A stretch of DNA of 22,439 nt from UBA3076 sp964646435 (GTDB lineage: Bacteria > Desulfobacterota > Dissulfuribacteria > Dissulfuribacterales > UBA3076). Location: the NCBI GenBank assembly GCA_964646435.1, contig CAZYEJ010000033.1, positions 1 to 22,439 on the forward strand. Direction: 5' to 3'. Positions 14,076-21,412 of this stretch are shown here, piece after piece (within the stretch, counting starts at the first letter, position 1; each line of letters starts with the position of its first letter). The notes below the pieces were generated by a model that worked only from the letters and a program-made list of their open reading frames with translations, was not told the origin of the DNA and searched no databases. Position numbers and translations under genes: made by a program.

Positions 14076-14102
14076 TTCAATACTCAATATTCAAGATTCA
14101 GC
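14075..14102. repeat. Single array of 7-base tandem repeats (array E)
   Basis: Four 7-base units (ATTCAAT, ACTCAAT, ATTCAAG, ATTCAGC) fill the gap between the convergent IHF/HU and YciO-type genes. The array starts at the last base of the IHF/HU stop codon and runs 12 bases into the YciO-type frame, supplying its last codons and its TGA stop. No facing arm is seen. Confidence 0.65.
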
Positions 14103-14711
14103 ATCTGTAAAAGCCGAGCAGTCACCCTTACCCTTTCTTAGCACTAGGGGCTCGTCATTCAGCAATGATATCACGCTTGATGGCATTGCAGGAATAATTC
14201 CGCTGTCTACGACTATAGCCAATCTCTTTCCCAAGACTTCATTAATTTCTTTAGGATCTGACCATACAGGTCCGTCACCTATGACGGCCGAGGTACTTAT
14301 GAGCGGATTTCCCAATGCATCAGCTATTGCCTCACAGATCGGGTGAGCTGGAATACGAATTCCAACAGTGCGGCGTTTTGTAAGCATCATTTTGGGGACT
14401 TCCCGAGATCCCTGCAGAATAAAGGTGTAAGGGCCGGGCAAAAAACGTCTCAATATTCGATAAGCATAGTCTGTCACAAAGGCATATTTGCTTATATCTC
14501 TGAGATCTGCGCATACAAAACTGAAGGGTGAGCTTTTATGGAGTCCCTTGATCTGATAAATCCGTTCAATTGCCTTCTTGTTAAAGATGTCAGCTCCTAT
14601 GCCATAACAGGTATCTGTGGGATATACGATTATTTCTCCTTTTCTCAAGATCTCTGCCACCCTGTTTATCTGTCGAGGACGAGGCCTTTGCGGGTCTATT
14701 TCCAGTAACAA
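14091..14711 (-). CDS. Sua5/YrdC-family protein of the YciO type (threonylcarbamoyl-AMP synthase-like)
   Basis: The 206-residue protein belongs to the Sua5/YrdC/YciO superfamily; YrdC (TsaC) makes threonylcarbamoyl-AMP for the t6A modification of tRNA. Motifs are IVYPTDTCYGIGADIF near the N-terminus, FLPGPYTFILQGSREVPK, TVGIRIPAHPICEAI and a final PLVLRKGKGD. The segment SSPFSFVCADLRDISKYA aligns with YciO, not with the KGRP-type segment of TsaC, so YciO-like function is the better guess. The start is TTG at 14711, well supported by GGAGG seven bases upstream. Its 3' end is formed by the heptad repeat array E. Confidence 0.85.
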   Translation of the reverse strand: MLLEIDPQRPRPRQINRVAEILRKGEIIVYPTDTCYGIGADIFNKKAIERIYQIKGLHKSSPFSFVCADLRDISKYAFVTDYAYRILRRFLPGPYTFILQGSREVPKMMLTKRRTVGIRIPAHPICEAIADALGNPLISTSAVIGDGPVWSDPKEINEVLGKRLAIVVDSGIIPAMPSSVISLLNDEPLVLRKGKGDCSAFTDAES

Positions 14712-14827
14712 TTTTTATCCTCCACGATTTTTACCAGGCCCTTATTGAAAAAAAAATCCATATAGGGTAGTTAATTGAGTCTGGGATTAACAAATCCGGA
14801 CATTCTCCTTCAACAGGGACTTTTTTA

Positions 14828-14849
14828 ATAAATGGAAACTCCCATTTAT
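14828..14849 (+). other. Hairpin in the fhs leader
   Basis: ATAAATGG (14828-14835) and CCATTTAT (14842-14849) form a perfect 8-bp stem with a 6-base loop. A second, weaker stem (CTGG/CCAG, about 14857-14872) follows before the Shine-Dalgarno of fhs. No known riboswitch is recognised. Confidence 0.4.
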
Positions 14850-14898
14850 ATCATGTCTGGGTCTACGTCCAGAAATTTTTACAAAGGAGACTCTTCTA

Positions 14899-16662
14899 AT
14901 GAAACTAGATCCAACTAAAATGAAAGACTGGCAGATTTCCGAAGCTGCTGAAGAAAACATGAAAACCGTATATCAGCTTGGTGAGGAATTGGCCCTTGAA
15001 AAGGAAGAGCTTCTTCCTTATGGCCACCATGTGGCAAAGATCGATTATGCCAAGGTATTAGAACGTCTCAAGGACAAGCCGGAGGGGAAATACATCGACG
15101 TGACTGCTGTTACACCCACGCCCCTGGGTGAGGGTAAAAGCACCTGTGCAGTAGGTCTTATGGAAGGGCTCGGGAAGAGGGGCATAAACGTAATGGGCGC
15201 CATACGGCAGCCATCCGGAGGACCCACCTTCAATATCAAGGGCAGTGCGGCAGGAGGGGGTCTTTCGCTGGTCATTCCTCTTTCGAGATTTTCTCTCGGG
15301 CTCACAGGTGATATCAATGCCATCATGAATGCCCATAATCTGGGTATGACCGCCTTGACCGCCCGCATGCAGCACGAGTCCAACTATACAGACGAACAGT
15401 TAGGCCGGAGAGGACTGAAGCGTCTTAATATCCACCCCAAGAGCGTGGAATTCAGGTGGATAATGGATTTCTGCGCCCAGGCCCTGAGAAACATTACAAT
15501 TGGATTGGGGGGCCGGATGGACGGCCTTACAATGCAGAGCGGGTTCAACATAGCCGTCAGCTCGGAAATCATGGCGATACTTGCCATAGCAAATGACCTC
15601 AAGGATCTAAGAGAACGTATGGGCCGTATAGTGCTTGCCTATGACCGCACAGGGAAGCCCGTTACAACGGAAGATATCGAAGTGGCCGGCGCTATGACCG
15701 CCTGGATGGTAGAGGCCATCAACCCCAACCTTATGCAGACTGTTGAAGGTCAACCCTGCCTGGTCCATGCAGGACCATTTGCAAATATTGCCATAGGCCA
15801 GTCTTCGGTTATTGCCGACAGGATAGGATTAAAGCTTACTGATTACCTGGTAACTGAGAGCGGTTTTGGCGCTGATATCGGCTTTGAGAAATTCTGGAAT
15901 CTGAAATGTCGCTTCAGCGGACTCAAGCCCAACTGCGCGGTGATAGTGGCCACTATCAGGGCACTCAAGTGTCACGGCGGAGCGCCCATACCCCGGCCAG
16001 GGCGTCCGATGCCAGAGGAGTACAATGGTGAGAATGTAGAGTGGGTGGAGAAGGGATGCGCAAATCTGATCCATCATATTAAGACCGTAGAAAAAGCAGG
16101 CATCAGCCCTGTGGTCTGTATTAATGCCTTTTATAATGATACCAGGGACGAGATCGCCGTAGTTCGCAGGATGAGCGAGCAGGCCGGTGCGCGGGCGGCC
16201 GTGTCCGAACACTGGCTCAAGGGTGGAGACGGTGCGCTGGAATTCGCAGATGCAGTTGTCGATGCCTGTAAAGAAAAGAACGAATTCCGCTTCCTATACG
16301 ATCTTGATATGCCCATTCGCGAGCGCATAGAGCTGATTACCAGGGAGGTATATGGCGGTGACGGCGTTACCTACACTCCGGAGGCCCTTGCCAAGGTCAA
16401 GGCCATGGAAAAGGATCCTGAGATCTCCAAGCTGGGGACCTGCATGGTGAAGACCCACCTCAGCCTTGCAGACGACCCAAACATCAAGGGCGTACCCAAG
16501 GGATGGAACCTGCTTGTGCGGGATATCCTGACCTACAAGGGTGCGGGTTTTGTGGTCCCGGTCGCCGGCGCCATAAGCCTCATGCCGGGAACCGGCTCTG
16601 ACCCGGCCTATCGCAGGATCGATGTAGATACGGAGACTGGAAAGGTCAGAGGTCTCTTCTAA
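14899..16662 (+). CDS. fhs: Formate-tetrahydrofolate ligase
   Basis: The enzyme joins formate to tetrahydrofolate using ATP, giving 10-formyl-THF; in anaerobes it serves the methyl branch of the Wood-Ljungdahl pathway or one-carbon supply. The 587-residue protein has the ATP-binding TPTPLGEGKST, FNIKGSAAGGG, GFNIAVSSEIMA, HAGPFANIAIG, ESGFGADIGFEKFW, WLKGGDGALEFA and the C-terminal MPGTGSDPAYRRIDVD. It is longer than the clostridial enzyme, with an insert around PRPGRPMPEEYNGENVEW. A strong Shine-Dalgarno (AAAGGAG) precedes the ATG. It is monocistronic and closed by a GC-rich terminator. Confidence 0.97.
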   Translation: MKLDPTKMKDWQISEAAEENMKTVYQLGEELALEKEELLPYGHHVAKIDYAKVLERLKDKPEGKYIDVTAVTPTPLGEGKSTCAVGLMEGLGKRGINVMGAIRQPSGGPTFNIKGSAAGGGLSLVIPLSRFSLGLTGDINAIMNAHNLGMTALTARMQHESNYTDEQLGRRGLKRLNIHPKSVEFRWIMDFCAQALRNITIGLGGRMDGLTMQSGFNIAVSSEIMAILAIANDLKDLRERMGRIVLAYDRTGKPVTTEDIEVAGAMTAWMVEAINPNLMQTVEGQPCLVHAGPFANIAIGQSSVIADRIGLKLTDYLVTESGFGADIGFEKFWNLKCRFSGLKPNCAVIVATIRALKCHGGAPIPRPGRPMPEEYNGENVEWVEKGCANLIHHIKTVEKAGISPVVCINAFYNDTRDEIAVVRRMSEQAGARAAVSEHWLKGGDGALEFADAVVDACKEKNEFRFLYDLDMPIRERIELITREVYGGDGVTYTPEALAKVKAMEKDPEISKLGTCMVKTHLSLADDPNIKGVPKGWNLLVRDILTYKGAGFVVPVAGAISLMPGTGSDPAYRRIDVDTETGKVRGLF

Positions 16663-16680
16663 ATCCGGGATAAGCACCTT

Positions 16681-16709
16681 GCCCCCGGAAAGATCGCTCC
16701 GGGGGCTTT
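16681..16709 (+). terminator. Terminator of fhs
   Basis: GCCCCCGGA (16681-16689) and TCCGGGGGC (16698-16706) make a perfect 9-bp GC-rich stem with an 8-nt loop, followed by TTT. It lies 18 bp after the fhs stop codon. The U-tract is short, but the stem is very stable. Confidence 0.75.
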
Positions 16710-16815
16710 GGATCGTTGAGAATACGCATTTTTGTGCAATCTGCCCGCCTTTTATATTTTTTATTGATAATTTAGTAACCGTACAGGTCGTTGATTAGTT
16801 CTGTGCCATCCATAA

Positions 16816-16846
16816 TTGACAATATATAGATATATAGCCATATAGT
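16816..16846 (+). promoter_or_regulatory. Candidate promoter/operator of the ArsR-type gene
   Basis: A perfect TTGACA (16816-16821) is followed by an A/T-rich stretch with three TATAG-type direct repeats; TATAGT or CATATA could be the -10. ArsR-family regulators commonly bind A/T-rich dyads over their own promoter, so autoregulation is likely but only inferred. Confidence 0.4.
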
Positions 16847-16851
16847 TTATT

Positions 16852-17265
16852 ATGAATAAATCGATGAAAAAAACATCCAGGTGTCTCAAGGCAGTTGCCG
16901 ACCCGACCAGGTTAAAAATCCTTAAGCTTCTCCAACATCGTACCTCTTGTGTGTATGAGCTGACCAGCGTTTTGGGTCTTGCCCAGCCCACGGTATCACG
17001 CCATCTGCGAGTGCTGGAAGATGCGGGTTTTGTTGAGTCTGAGCGCAGAGGGCTCCGAATGGATTACATGCTTACTGAAGATGATGCTCCGCTCATGGTA
17101 AGGCAAATCATGGGACTGGTGGAGGAGTGGCACGAAGATGATCAGGTAATCAAGACATTGAGGGATTGCCTGGATGTGACGGCAGATGAGATATATGGCA
17201 GCGTTCCTGCGAAAGAAGATCATGTCTCTGCTCAACACAGAGATTTTCGGTCAAACACTATTTAA
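16852..17265 (+). CDS. ArsR-family transcriptional regulator
   Basis: The 137-residue protein is a winged-helix repressor of the ArsR/SmtB family. The core runs from LKAVADPTRLKILKLL (residues 12-27) through the recognition helix AQPTVSRHLRVLEDAGFV (44-61) to the wing ERRGLRMDYML (64-74). The metal box of ArsR (ELCVCDL) is only half kept: TSCVYEL has C33 but a tyrosine at the second position. C11, C33 and C106 are the only cysteines; a pair in the C33/C106 region recalls thiol- or persulfide-sensing members such as BigR and SqrR, an inference only. No Shine-Dalgarno is seen; an ATG at 16864 is an alternative start. The two following genes are damaged. Confidence 0.88.
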   Translation: MNKSMKKTSRCLKAVADPTRLKILKLLQHRTSCVYELTSVLGLAQPTVSRHLRVLEDAGFVESERRGLRMDYMLTEDDAPLMVRQIMGLVEEWHEDDQVIKTLRDCLDVTADEIYGSVPAKEDHVSAQHRDFRSNTI

Positions 17266-17605
17266 GGTTTATCGGAGGAAGGTAGTGCCAACAATCGTGG
17301 CTGCAATTTTGATTTTTTCCGCTGTTTTGGGCACTTGCTCTTCCTTTGCCGGAGATTCCCTTACTCTGGATCAGGCGATTCAGATCGCCCTTCATGAAAA
17401 TCCCCTCCTTTCAAAAAACCAGAACGAGTTAATTGCTGAGGTAAAGAATATGGAAGAGGCGGGCGGACGGCTAAAAAAGGCCCTGGGCCTGGCGGTGATC
17501 CTGCTCTTTTTCTCCCTGGCCCCCACATTTCGCTCCTGGATAAATCCCCTTACCATAAGGGAAAAGAGTGGCTTGAAAAGAGAAAAAAATCATGAAAAAT
17601 TTTGA
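17222..17605 (+). pseudogene. Truncated TolC-family outer-membrane efflux protein (stub)
   Basis: A signal-peptide-like segment (VVPTIVAAILIFSAVLG, ending near SSFAG) leads into the typical mature start of TolC-family proteins, SLTLDQAIQIALHENPLLS, then EAGGR. There the similarity stops. About 44 residues of different character follow, containing one hydrophobic stretch (LGLAVILLFFSLAPTF) and a basic tail, and the frame ends. TolC proteins usually exceed 400 residues, so this is a stub, probably made by a deletion joining two genes. The start is unclear: ATG at 17222 inside the ArsR gene, or GTG at 17285, which has a good Shine-Dalgarno (GGAGG) six bases away. Confidence 0.7.
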
Positions 17606-17657
17606 AGACGGCGTCTGAGATCAAGGCAAGGGGTAACGCAAAAGTGGCAAGATTGTT

Positions 17658-18468
17658 TTGACATTCGGATTTGAACAGATCATAGTATTATTCTGCGTTT
17701 TTTTCCTGGTTTCAATTGTATTTATGATGTTCGGCCAAGGGGGCGGGGCGGTTTATGTCCCCATGCTTCTTGTCTTCGGCCTTCCTCTTTACAGATGTGC
17801 CGCCACAAGCCAGGTGTTGATTCTCGCGGCCACAATCTCCGCCCTGTTTGTCTTCCATAAGGCAGGGCTTGTGGACTGGTCCCTTGCTCTTGTTGTGGAG
17901 CCCCCGACAAACCTGGGCGCGTTTTTAGGCGGATATCTTTCGCCCTATTTCCCCGCTGCATTTTCAAAACTTGCCTTTGCCTGTATTATCCTTATCGGCG
18001 CCTGGTTTCATGATCCGACCGATAAAAGACAGGCAAATCGAATCAGCAGGTAAAAACGAGCACTGGTTCTGCCTAAAACGTAATTTTGGAAGCGAGTCAT
18101 ACTCGTTGAATCTCCTTGCCATTATACCGTTAATGATTTTCGCTGGCTTTGTAGCCGGTATGCTAGGCGTGGGCGGCGGACTGATAAAGGTGCCTGCCAT
18201 CGTTCTCCTGGGCGGTGTGCCCATAAAAATTGCGGTGGGCTCATCAAGCCTGATGATCGGCATTACCGCCCTCACTGGTCTTTTCGGTCATGCCCTGGTC
18301 GGACATTTTGACCTGAAGCTTGCTTTGACCTTGGGAGTAGCAGTCCTTGCAGGTTCCCAGATCGGCGCGAGACTTGGCGTAAAGATCGATAAAAAACGCC
18401 ACAAAAAATACTTTGGTTATCTGTTGATTTTTATTGCCTGCTGGATGGGCTATATGGCGTTTAACTGA
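17658..18468 (+). pseudogene. Sulfite exporter TauE/SafE-family permease, split by a frameshift
   Basis: TauE/SafE proteins are membrane permeases thought to export sulfite or other sulfur anions. Two half-genes in different frames together make one complete protein: the first half (17658-18053) has the N-terminal motif GQGGGAVYVPMLL, and the second (in frame from 17971, stop at 18468) has GMLGVGGGLIKVPAIVL, the paired motif of the second repeat. Homology crosses frames near 18009: GAWF in one frame continues as MIRPIKDR in the other if one base is removed from TTTC at 18006-18009. All hydrophobic segments are otherwise intact. It is either a recent pseudogene, a sequence error, or, less likely, a +1 frameshift site. 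The first start appears to be TTG and has no clear Shine-Dalgarno. Confidence 0.75.
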
Positions 18469-18668
18469 ATGAATAGGAAAAGATAAATCAGTCTTGTCAA
18501 TGTGGCACTCTGGTTCAAGAAAAAATATTCCCCCTTTGCCATAGAGACTCCCACGTGGGTATGCCATTTCACCTGTAAGCCTTGATGGACCCATATTTTT
18601 CGAGCAGAAACTGCACAAACAAGTTCCACTATTCCTTGGCAACATCCGGGCGATGAAGATATCATGAT

Positions 18669-18679
18669 GTATATTATAC
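18669..18679. promoter_or_regulatory. Palindrome upstream of the toxin-antitoxin genes
   Basis: GTATATTATAC is a perfect palindrome (five bases each side of a central T) 31 bp upstream of the antitoxin start, overlapping a TATATT/TATTAT sequence that could be the -10 box. Antitoxin-toxin complexes of this class usually repress their own promoter, so this is a candidate operator. Confidence 0.4.
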
Positions 18680-18710
18680 TACACCATACCATCATAGAGG
18701 TATTATTGTT

Positions 18711-18974
18711 ATGATGTGGACACAGATTCAAATGGAAGAGGACCAGATTGAATGGCTGAGGGCCGAGGCCAGGACCAGAGACGTATCTGTTTCTCAACTG
18801 ATTCGTGAAGGGATCACCCTTTTCCGTGCCCGAGAAGAACGTTTTCCTGAAGAGAAAAAGAAAAGGGCCCTTGCTGCTGTTGGCCGGTTTTCGTCAGGTG
18901 CTTCTGACGTTTCCGAGCGACATGACGACTATTTAGCAGAGGCTTTCAGCAAAGAGGGCCGCCATGGAAAGTGA
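18711..18974 (+). CDS. Ribbon-helix-helix antitoxin of a VapBC-type pair
   Basis: The 87-residue protein begins MMWTQIQMEEDQIEWL, a beta strand followed by helices (LRAEARTRDVSVSQLIREGITLF), the CopG/ribbon-helix-helix DNA-binding fold. The C-terminal half is charged and probably disordered, as expected for the part of an antitoxin that wraps the toxin. Shine-Dalgarno AGAGG lies ten bases upstream; the second ATG at 18714 is equally possible. It overlaps the toxin gene by 11 bases. Confidence 0.85.
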   Translation: MMWTQIQMEEDQIEWLRAEARTRDVSVSQLIREGITLFRAREERFPEEKKKRALAAVGRFSSGASDVSERHDDYLAEAFSKEGRHGK

Positions 18975-19374
18975 AACGGTATTTGTGGATACCTCGGCTT
19001 TCTATGCCCTGATGGACCATTCTGATAATAATTTTGAGAAGGCCGCCGATTTATGGAAATCTTTTTTGGAAAAAGATTTCTATCTCCGGACCAGCAACTA
19101 TATCATTGTAGAGACATTGGCCCTGTTGCAGAGCCGATTGGGTTTTGAGGCTGCCAACCTTTGGTACAGGGATGTGCTAAGCCTTGCGGAAATTCTGTGG
19201 ATTGACGGATCAATGTATAACTTGGCCTATGAACTCTGGCTCGGTTTTGGGCGGAGGAAGCTGAGCTTTGTTGATTGCGTGAGTTTCTTAGCTATGAGGC
19301 ATTACAAGGTCGAAAAGGTCTTTGGATTTGACAAGCACTTTGTTGAACAGGGTTTTGAAGCTTGGCATTCGTAG
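18964..19374 (+). CDS. PIN-domain ribonuclease toxin, VapC-like
   Basis: VapC toxins are PIN-domain RNases that cut tRNA or rRNA when freed from antitoxin. The 136-residue protein has the four acidic residues of the PIN active site: D9 (VFVDTSAF), E50 (IIVETLALL), D104 (SFVDCVSFLAM) and D123 (GFDKHF). The length is usual for the family. It overlaps the antitoxin gene by 11 bases, which favours coupled synthesis. All catalytic residues are present, so the toxin is probably active. Confidence 0.9.
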   Translation: MESETVFVDTSAFYALMDHSDNNFEKAADLWKSFLEKDFYLRTSNYIIVETLALLQSRLGFEAANLWYRDVLSLAEILWIDGSMYNLAYELWLGFGRRKLSFVDCVSFLAMRHYKVEKVFGFDKHFVEQGFEAWHS

Positions 19375-19514
19375 GATCGGGCATTGCGCCGATGCACTTG
19401 GCAGGCACGCCACAAACATCTTTGTCCTCGGAAGACCACCAGTAAGAAAAAACTGGCGGAAGAGCCTGAGAATAAACGCGAATCTCAACGACTTATTCTT
19501 TTACGAATCCTAAG

Positions 19515-19545
19515 TAAAAGAGCCGGACCAAATCCGGCTCTTTTA
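19515..19545. terminator. Bidirectional intrinsic terminator
   Basis: A perfect 13-bp inverted repeat (GAGCCGGA/TCCGGCTC core with A/T-rich ends) and a 5-nt loop. The ends give a T-run in each direction, so it can serve both rpsU on the minus strand and the toxin-antitoxin genes on the plus strand. Confidence 0.88.
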
Positions 19546-19563
19546 TACAATTAAATCAGATTA

Positions 19564-19755
19564 TCAGTGACGTCTACGTCGGGCCTTACGACGTCTGCGT
19601 TCAGCCTCCTGCATCTTGCGTCGTTTTTTTACACTCGGTTTTTCGTAAAAGCGACGATTCTTCAATTCCCTCTGAAGCCCGTCAAGCTGCATCTTTTTCT
19701 TCAGCACCTTAAGGGCCTTTTCCAGACTTTCCTGGACTTCTACCACAATCGTCAA
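19564..19755 (-). CDS. rpsU: 30S ribosomal protein S21
   Basis: S21 is a small basic protein of the 30S platform. The start is placed at a TTG at 19755, preceded by a run of six G that can act as Shine-Dalgarno; this gives 63 residues beginning (M)TIVVEVQESLEKALK, in register with other S21 proteins. The longer frame back to 19872 has no family similarity. NRRFYEKPSVKKRRK is the family signature, followed by an Arg/Lys-rich tail (RRRRKARRRRH). It is monocistronic, divergent from cobQ. Confidence 0.93.
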   Translation of the reverse strand: MTIVVEVQESLEKALKVLKKKMQLDGLQRELKNRRFYEKPSVKKRRKMQEAERRRRKARRRRH

Positions 19756-19791
19756 GGGTATCCCCCCTTCCTGTTTTGGATTAACTAAGTC

Positions 19792-19821
19792 ACTATATCT
19801 TCCTTCAATACAATATGTCAA
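19792..19821 (-). promoter_or_regulatory. Candidate promoter of rpsU
   Basis: On the minus strand TTGACA (19821-19816) is followed after 18 nt by TATAGT (19797-19792), about 35 nt upstream of the TTG start of S21. Confidence 0.5.
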
Positions 19822-19915
19822 CGTACACAAGAAATTTTCACTCCTCAAAAGATAAAAAAGAAGAGCGGACATTTTTGTATTGCGTTTTTATACCTAGGTC
19901 CTAATCTAGTTAATC

Positions 19916-21412
19916 ATGGCAAACAGAACCGGATGCATCATGTTCCAGGGAACAGGCTCAGGTGTTGGAAAGAGTGTGCTTGTTGCAGCCTTCTGCCGGG
20001 TACTTTGGCAAAAGGGCTTGAGAGTTGCGCCTTTTAAGGCCCAGAACATGGCCCTTAATTCCTTTGTTACTCTCGACGGCCTTGAAATGGGAAGGGCTCA
20101 GGTTTATCAGGCAGAGGCTTGCGGGCTATTACCCGATGTCCGAATGAACCCCATACTGCTCAAGCCCACCGGCGACTCTCAATCACAGGTAATCCTCATG
20201 GGAAAACCGGCGGGAAATCTTGCTGCCCGATCCTATTATTCAAGCTATCAAGAAAATTTGAAGGTAGTCAGGCAGGCATTTGACTCTCTATCCCAGGATT
20301 TTGACCTGTTAGTTCTGGAAGGGGCGGGAAGTCCGGCTGAAATCAATCTCCAGGCCACCGACCTCGTGAATATGGAAATGGCAGCCTACGCCGATGCACC
20401 GGTTGTTATTGTCGGCGACATAGACAGGGGAGGTGTTTTCGCCTGGTTCAAAGGCACCTATGACCTTATACCTGAGAGACATAGGGCCAGGATTTCAGGC
20501 TTCATAATCAACAAATTTCGCGGAGACATATCACTCCTAAGTCCGGGGATCGCCCAGTTTCAACAGATTGTTCCCCTTCCTGTCTTCGGCGTGCTCCCCT
20601 GGTTCAATGACATAGCGGCAGACCAGGAGGACGGTGTATTTGTAAACGCGGTCCCCAAAAAAAACCACGACGGTCCTTTAAAAATTGCCATAGTGCATCT
20701 GCCAAGGATCAGTAACTTTACGGACTTTGCTCCCCTGGCCTTTGAGAAAGATGTTGTTCTGTCTTTTGTCCGACGGCCTGAGGGATTAGACAGATGCGAT
20801 TGTCTAATAATCCCGGGCACAAAAAATACCCGCTCTGACCTGAATTTTTTAAAGGATACCGGCTGGGACGTAACAATTCATGATAGGGCAAAGGATGGAA
20901 CGGTAATTATGGGAATCTGCGGTGGATACCAGATGCTGGGCAGGGGAATAAGAGACCCGGACGGGGTGGAAGGACAACAAGGGTCATCATCCGGCCTGGG
21001 ACTGCTTCCTGTAGTCACTGACATGTGCGGTAAAAAAAAGCTGTCCCGGACGGAAATTACGCTTGATCTGCCGTCGCTTTCCCCAAACCCTTTAACAGTC
21101 AAGGGCTATGAAATCCACATGGGGGTGACCCGGGCCGAAGGGTCTTTTATACCTTTAGGCCCCGGACTCGGTGCAGATATCGGGGCGGCGAGTGAAAATA
21201 TGACGGCCGTCGGCATATACCTCCACGGCCTGTTCGAAAATGATTCCTTCAGGAGGTATTTTCTGGACTTTTTGCGTACGAAACAGGGTCTTGAGCCGAC
21301 GGAAGAAATCGTTTCCTACAGGGCCTTTCGCAAAGAGCAGTTGGATCGTCTGGCTAGCTGGATCTCAAATAATGCCGACATTCCCGGCTTACTCTCCCTT
21401 ATGGGCCTGTAA
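19916..21412 (+). CDS. cobQ: Cobyric acid synthase
   Basis: CobQ (CbiP) amidates four side chains of adenosyl-cobyrinic acid a,c-diamide using glutamine and ATP, a late step of cobamide synthesis. The 498-residue protein has an N-terminal dethiobiotin-synthetase-like ATP domain (FQGTGSGVGKSVLVAAFCR, APFKAQNMALNS) and a C-terminal class I glutaminase domain with the nucleophile C335 (MGICGGYQMLG) and H437 (YLHGLFEN). Length is typical. The start at 19916 fits the family; the Shine-Dalgarno is weak. Its stop overlaps the cbiB start by one base (TAATG), so the two form one operon. Confidence 0.96.
   Translation: MANRTGCIMFQGTGSGVGKSVLVAAFCRVLWQKGLRVAPFKAQNMALNSFVTLDGLEMGRAQVYQAEACGLLPDVRMNPILLKPTGDSQSQVILMGKPAGNLAARSYYSSYQENLKVVRQAFDSLSQDFDLLVLEGAGSPAEINLQATDLVNMEMAAYADAPVVIVGDIDRGGVFAWFKGTYDLIPERHRARISGFIINKFRGDISLLSPGIAQFQQIVPLPVFGVLPWFNDIAADQEDGVFVNAVPKKNHDGPLKIAIVHLPRISNFTDFAPLAFEKDVVLSFVRRPEGLDRCDCLIIPGTKNTRSDLNFLKDTGWDVTIHDRAKDGTVIMGICGGYQMLGRGIRDPDGVEGQQGSSSGLGLLPVVTDMCGKKKLSRTEITLDLPSLSPNPLTVKGYEIHMGVTRAEGSFIPLGPGLGADIGAASENMTAVGIYLHGLFENDSFRRYFLDFLRTKQGLEPTEEIVSYRAFRKEQLDRLASWISNNADIPGLLSLMGL

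Noticed and set aside
18711..19374. Possibility that the antitoxin-toxin pair belongs to a larger defence island.
   Set aside because: Neighbours are a permease remnant and rpsU; nothing else defence-related is visible.
19322..19513. A 63-codon plus-strand frame overlapping the end of the PIN toxin gene.
   Set aside because: It shadows the toxin gene in another frame, has no ribosome-binding site and no family features.
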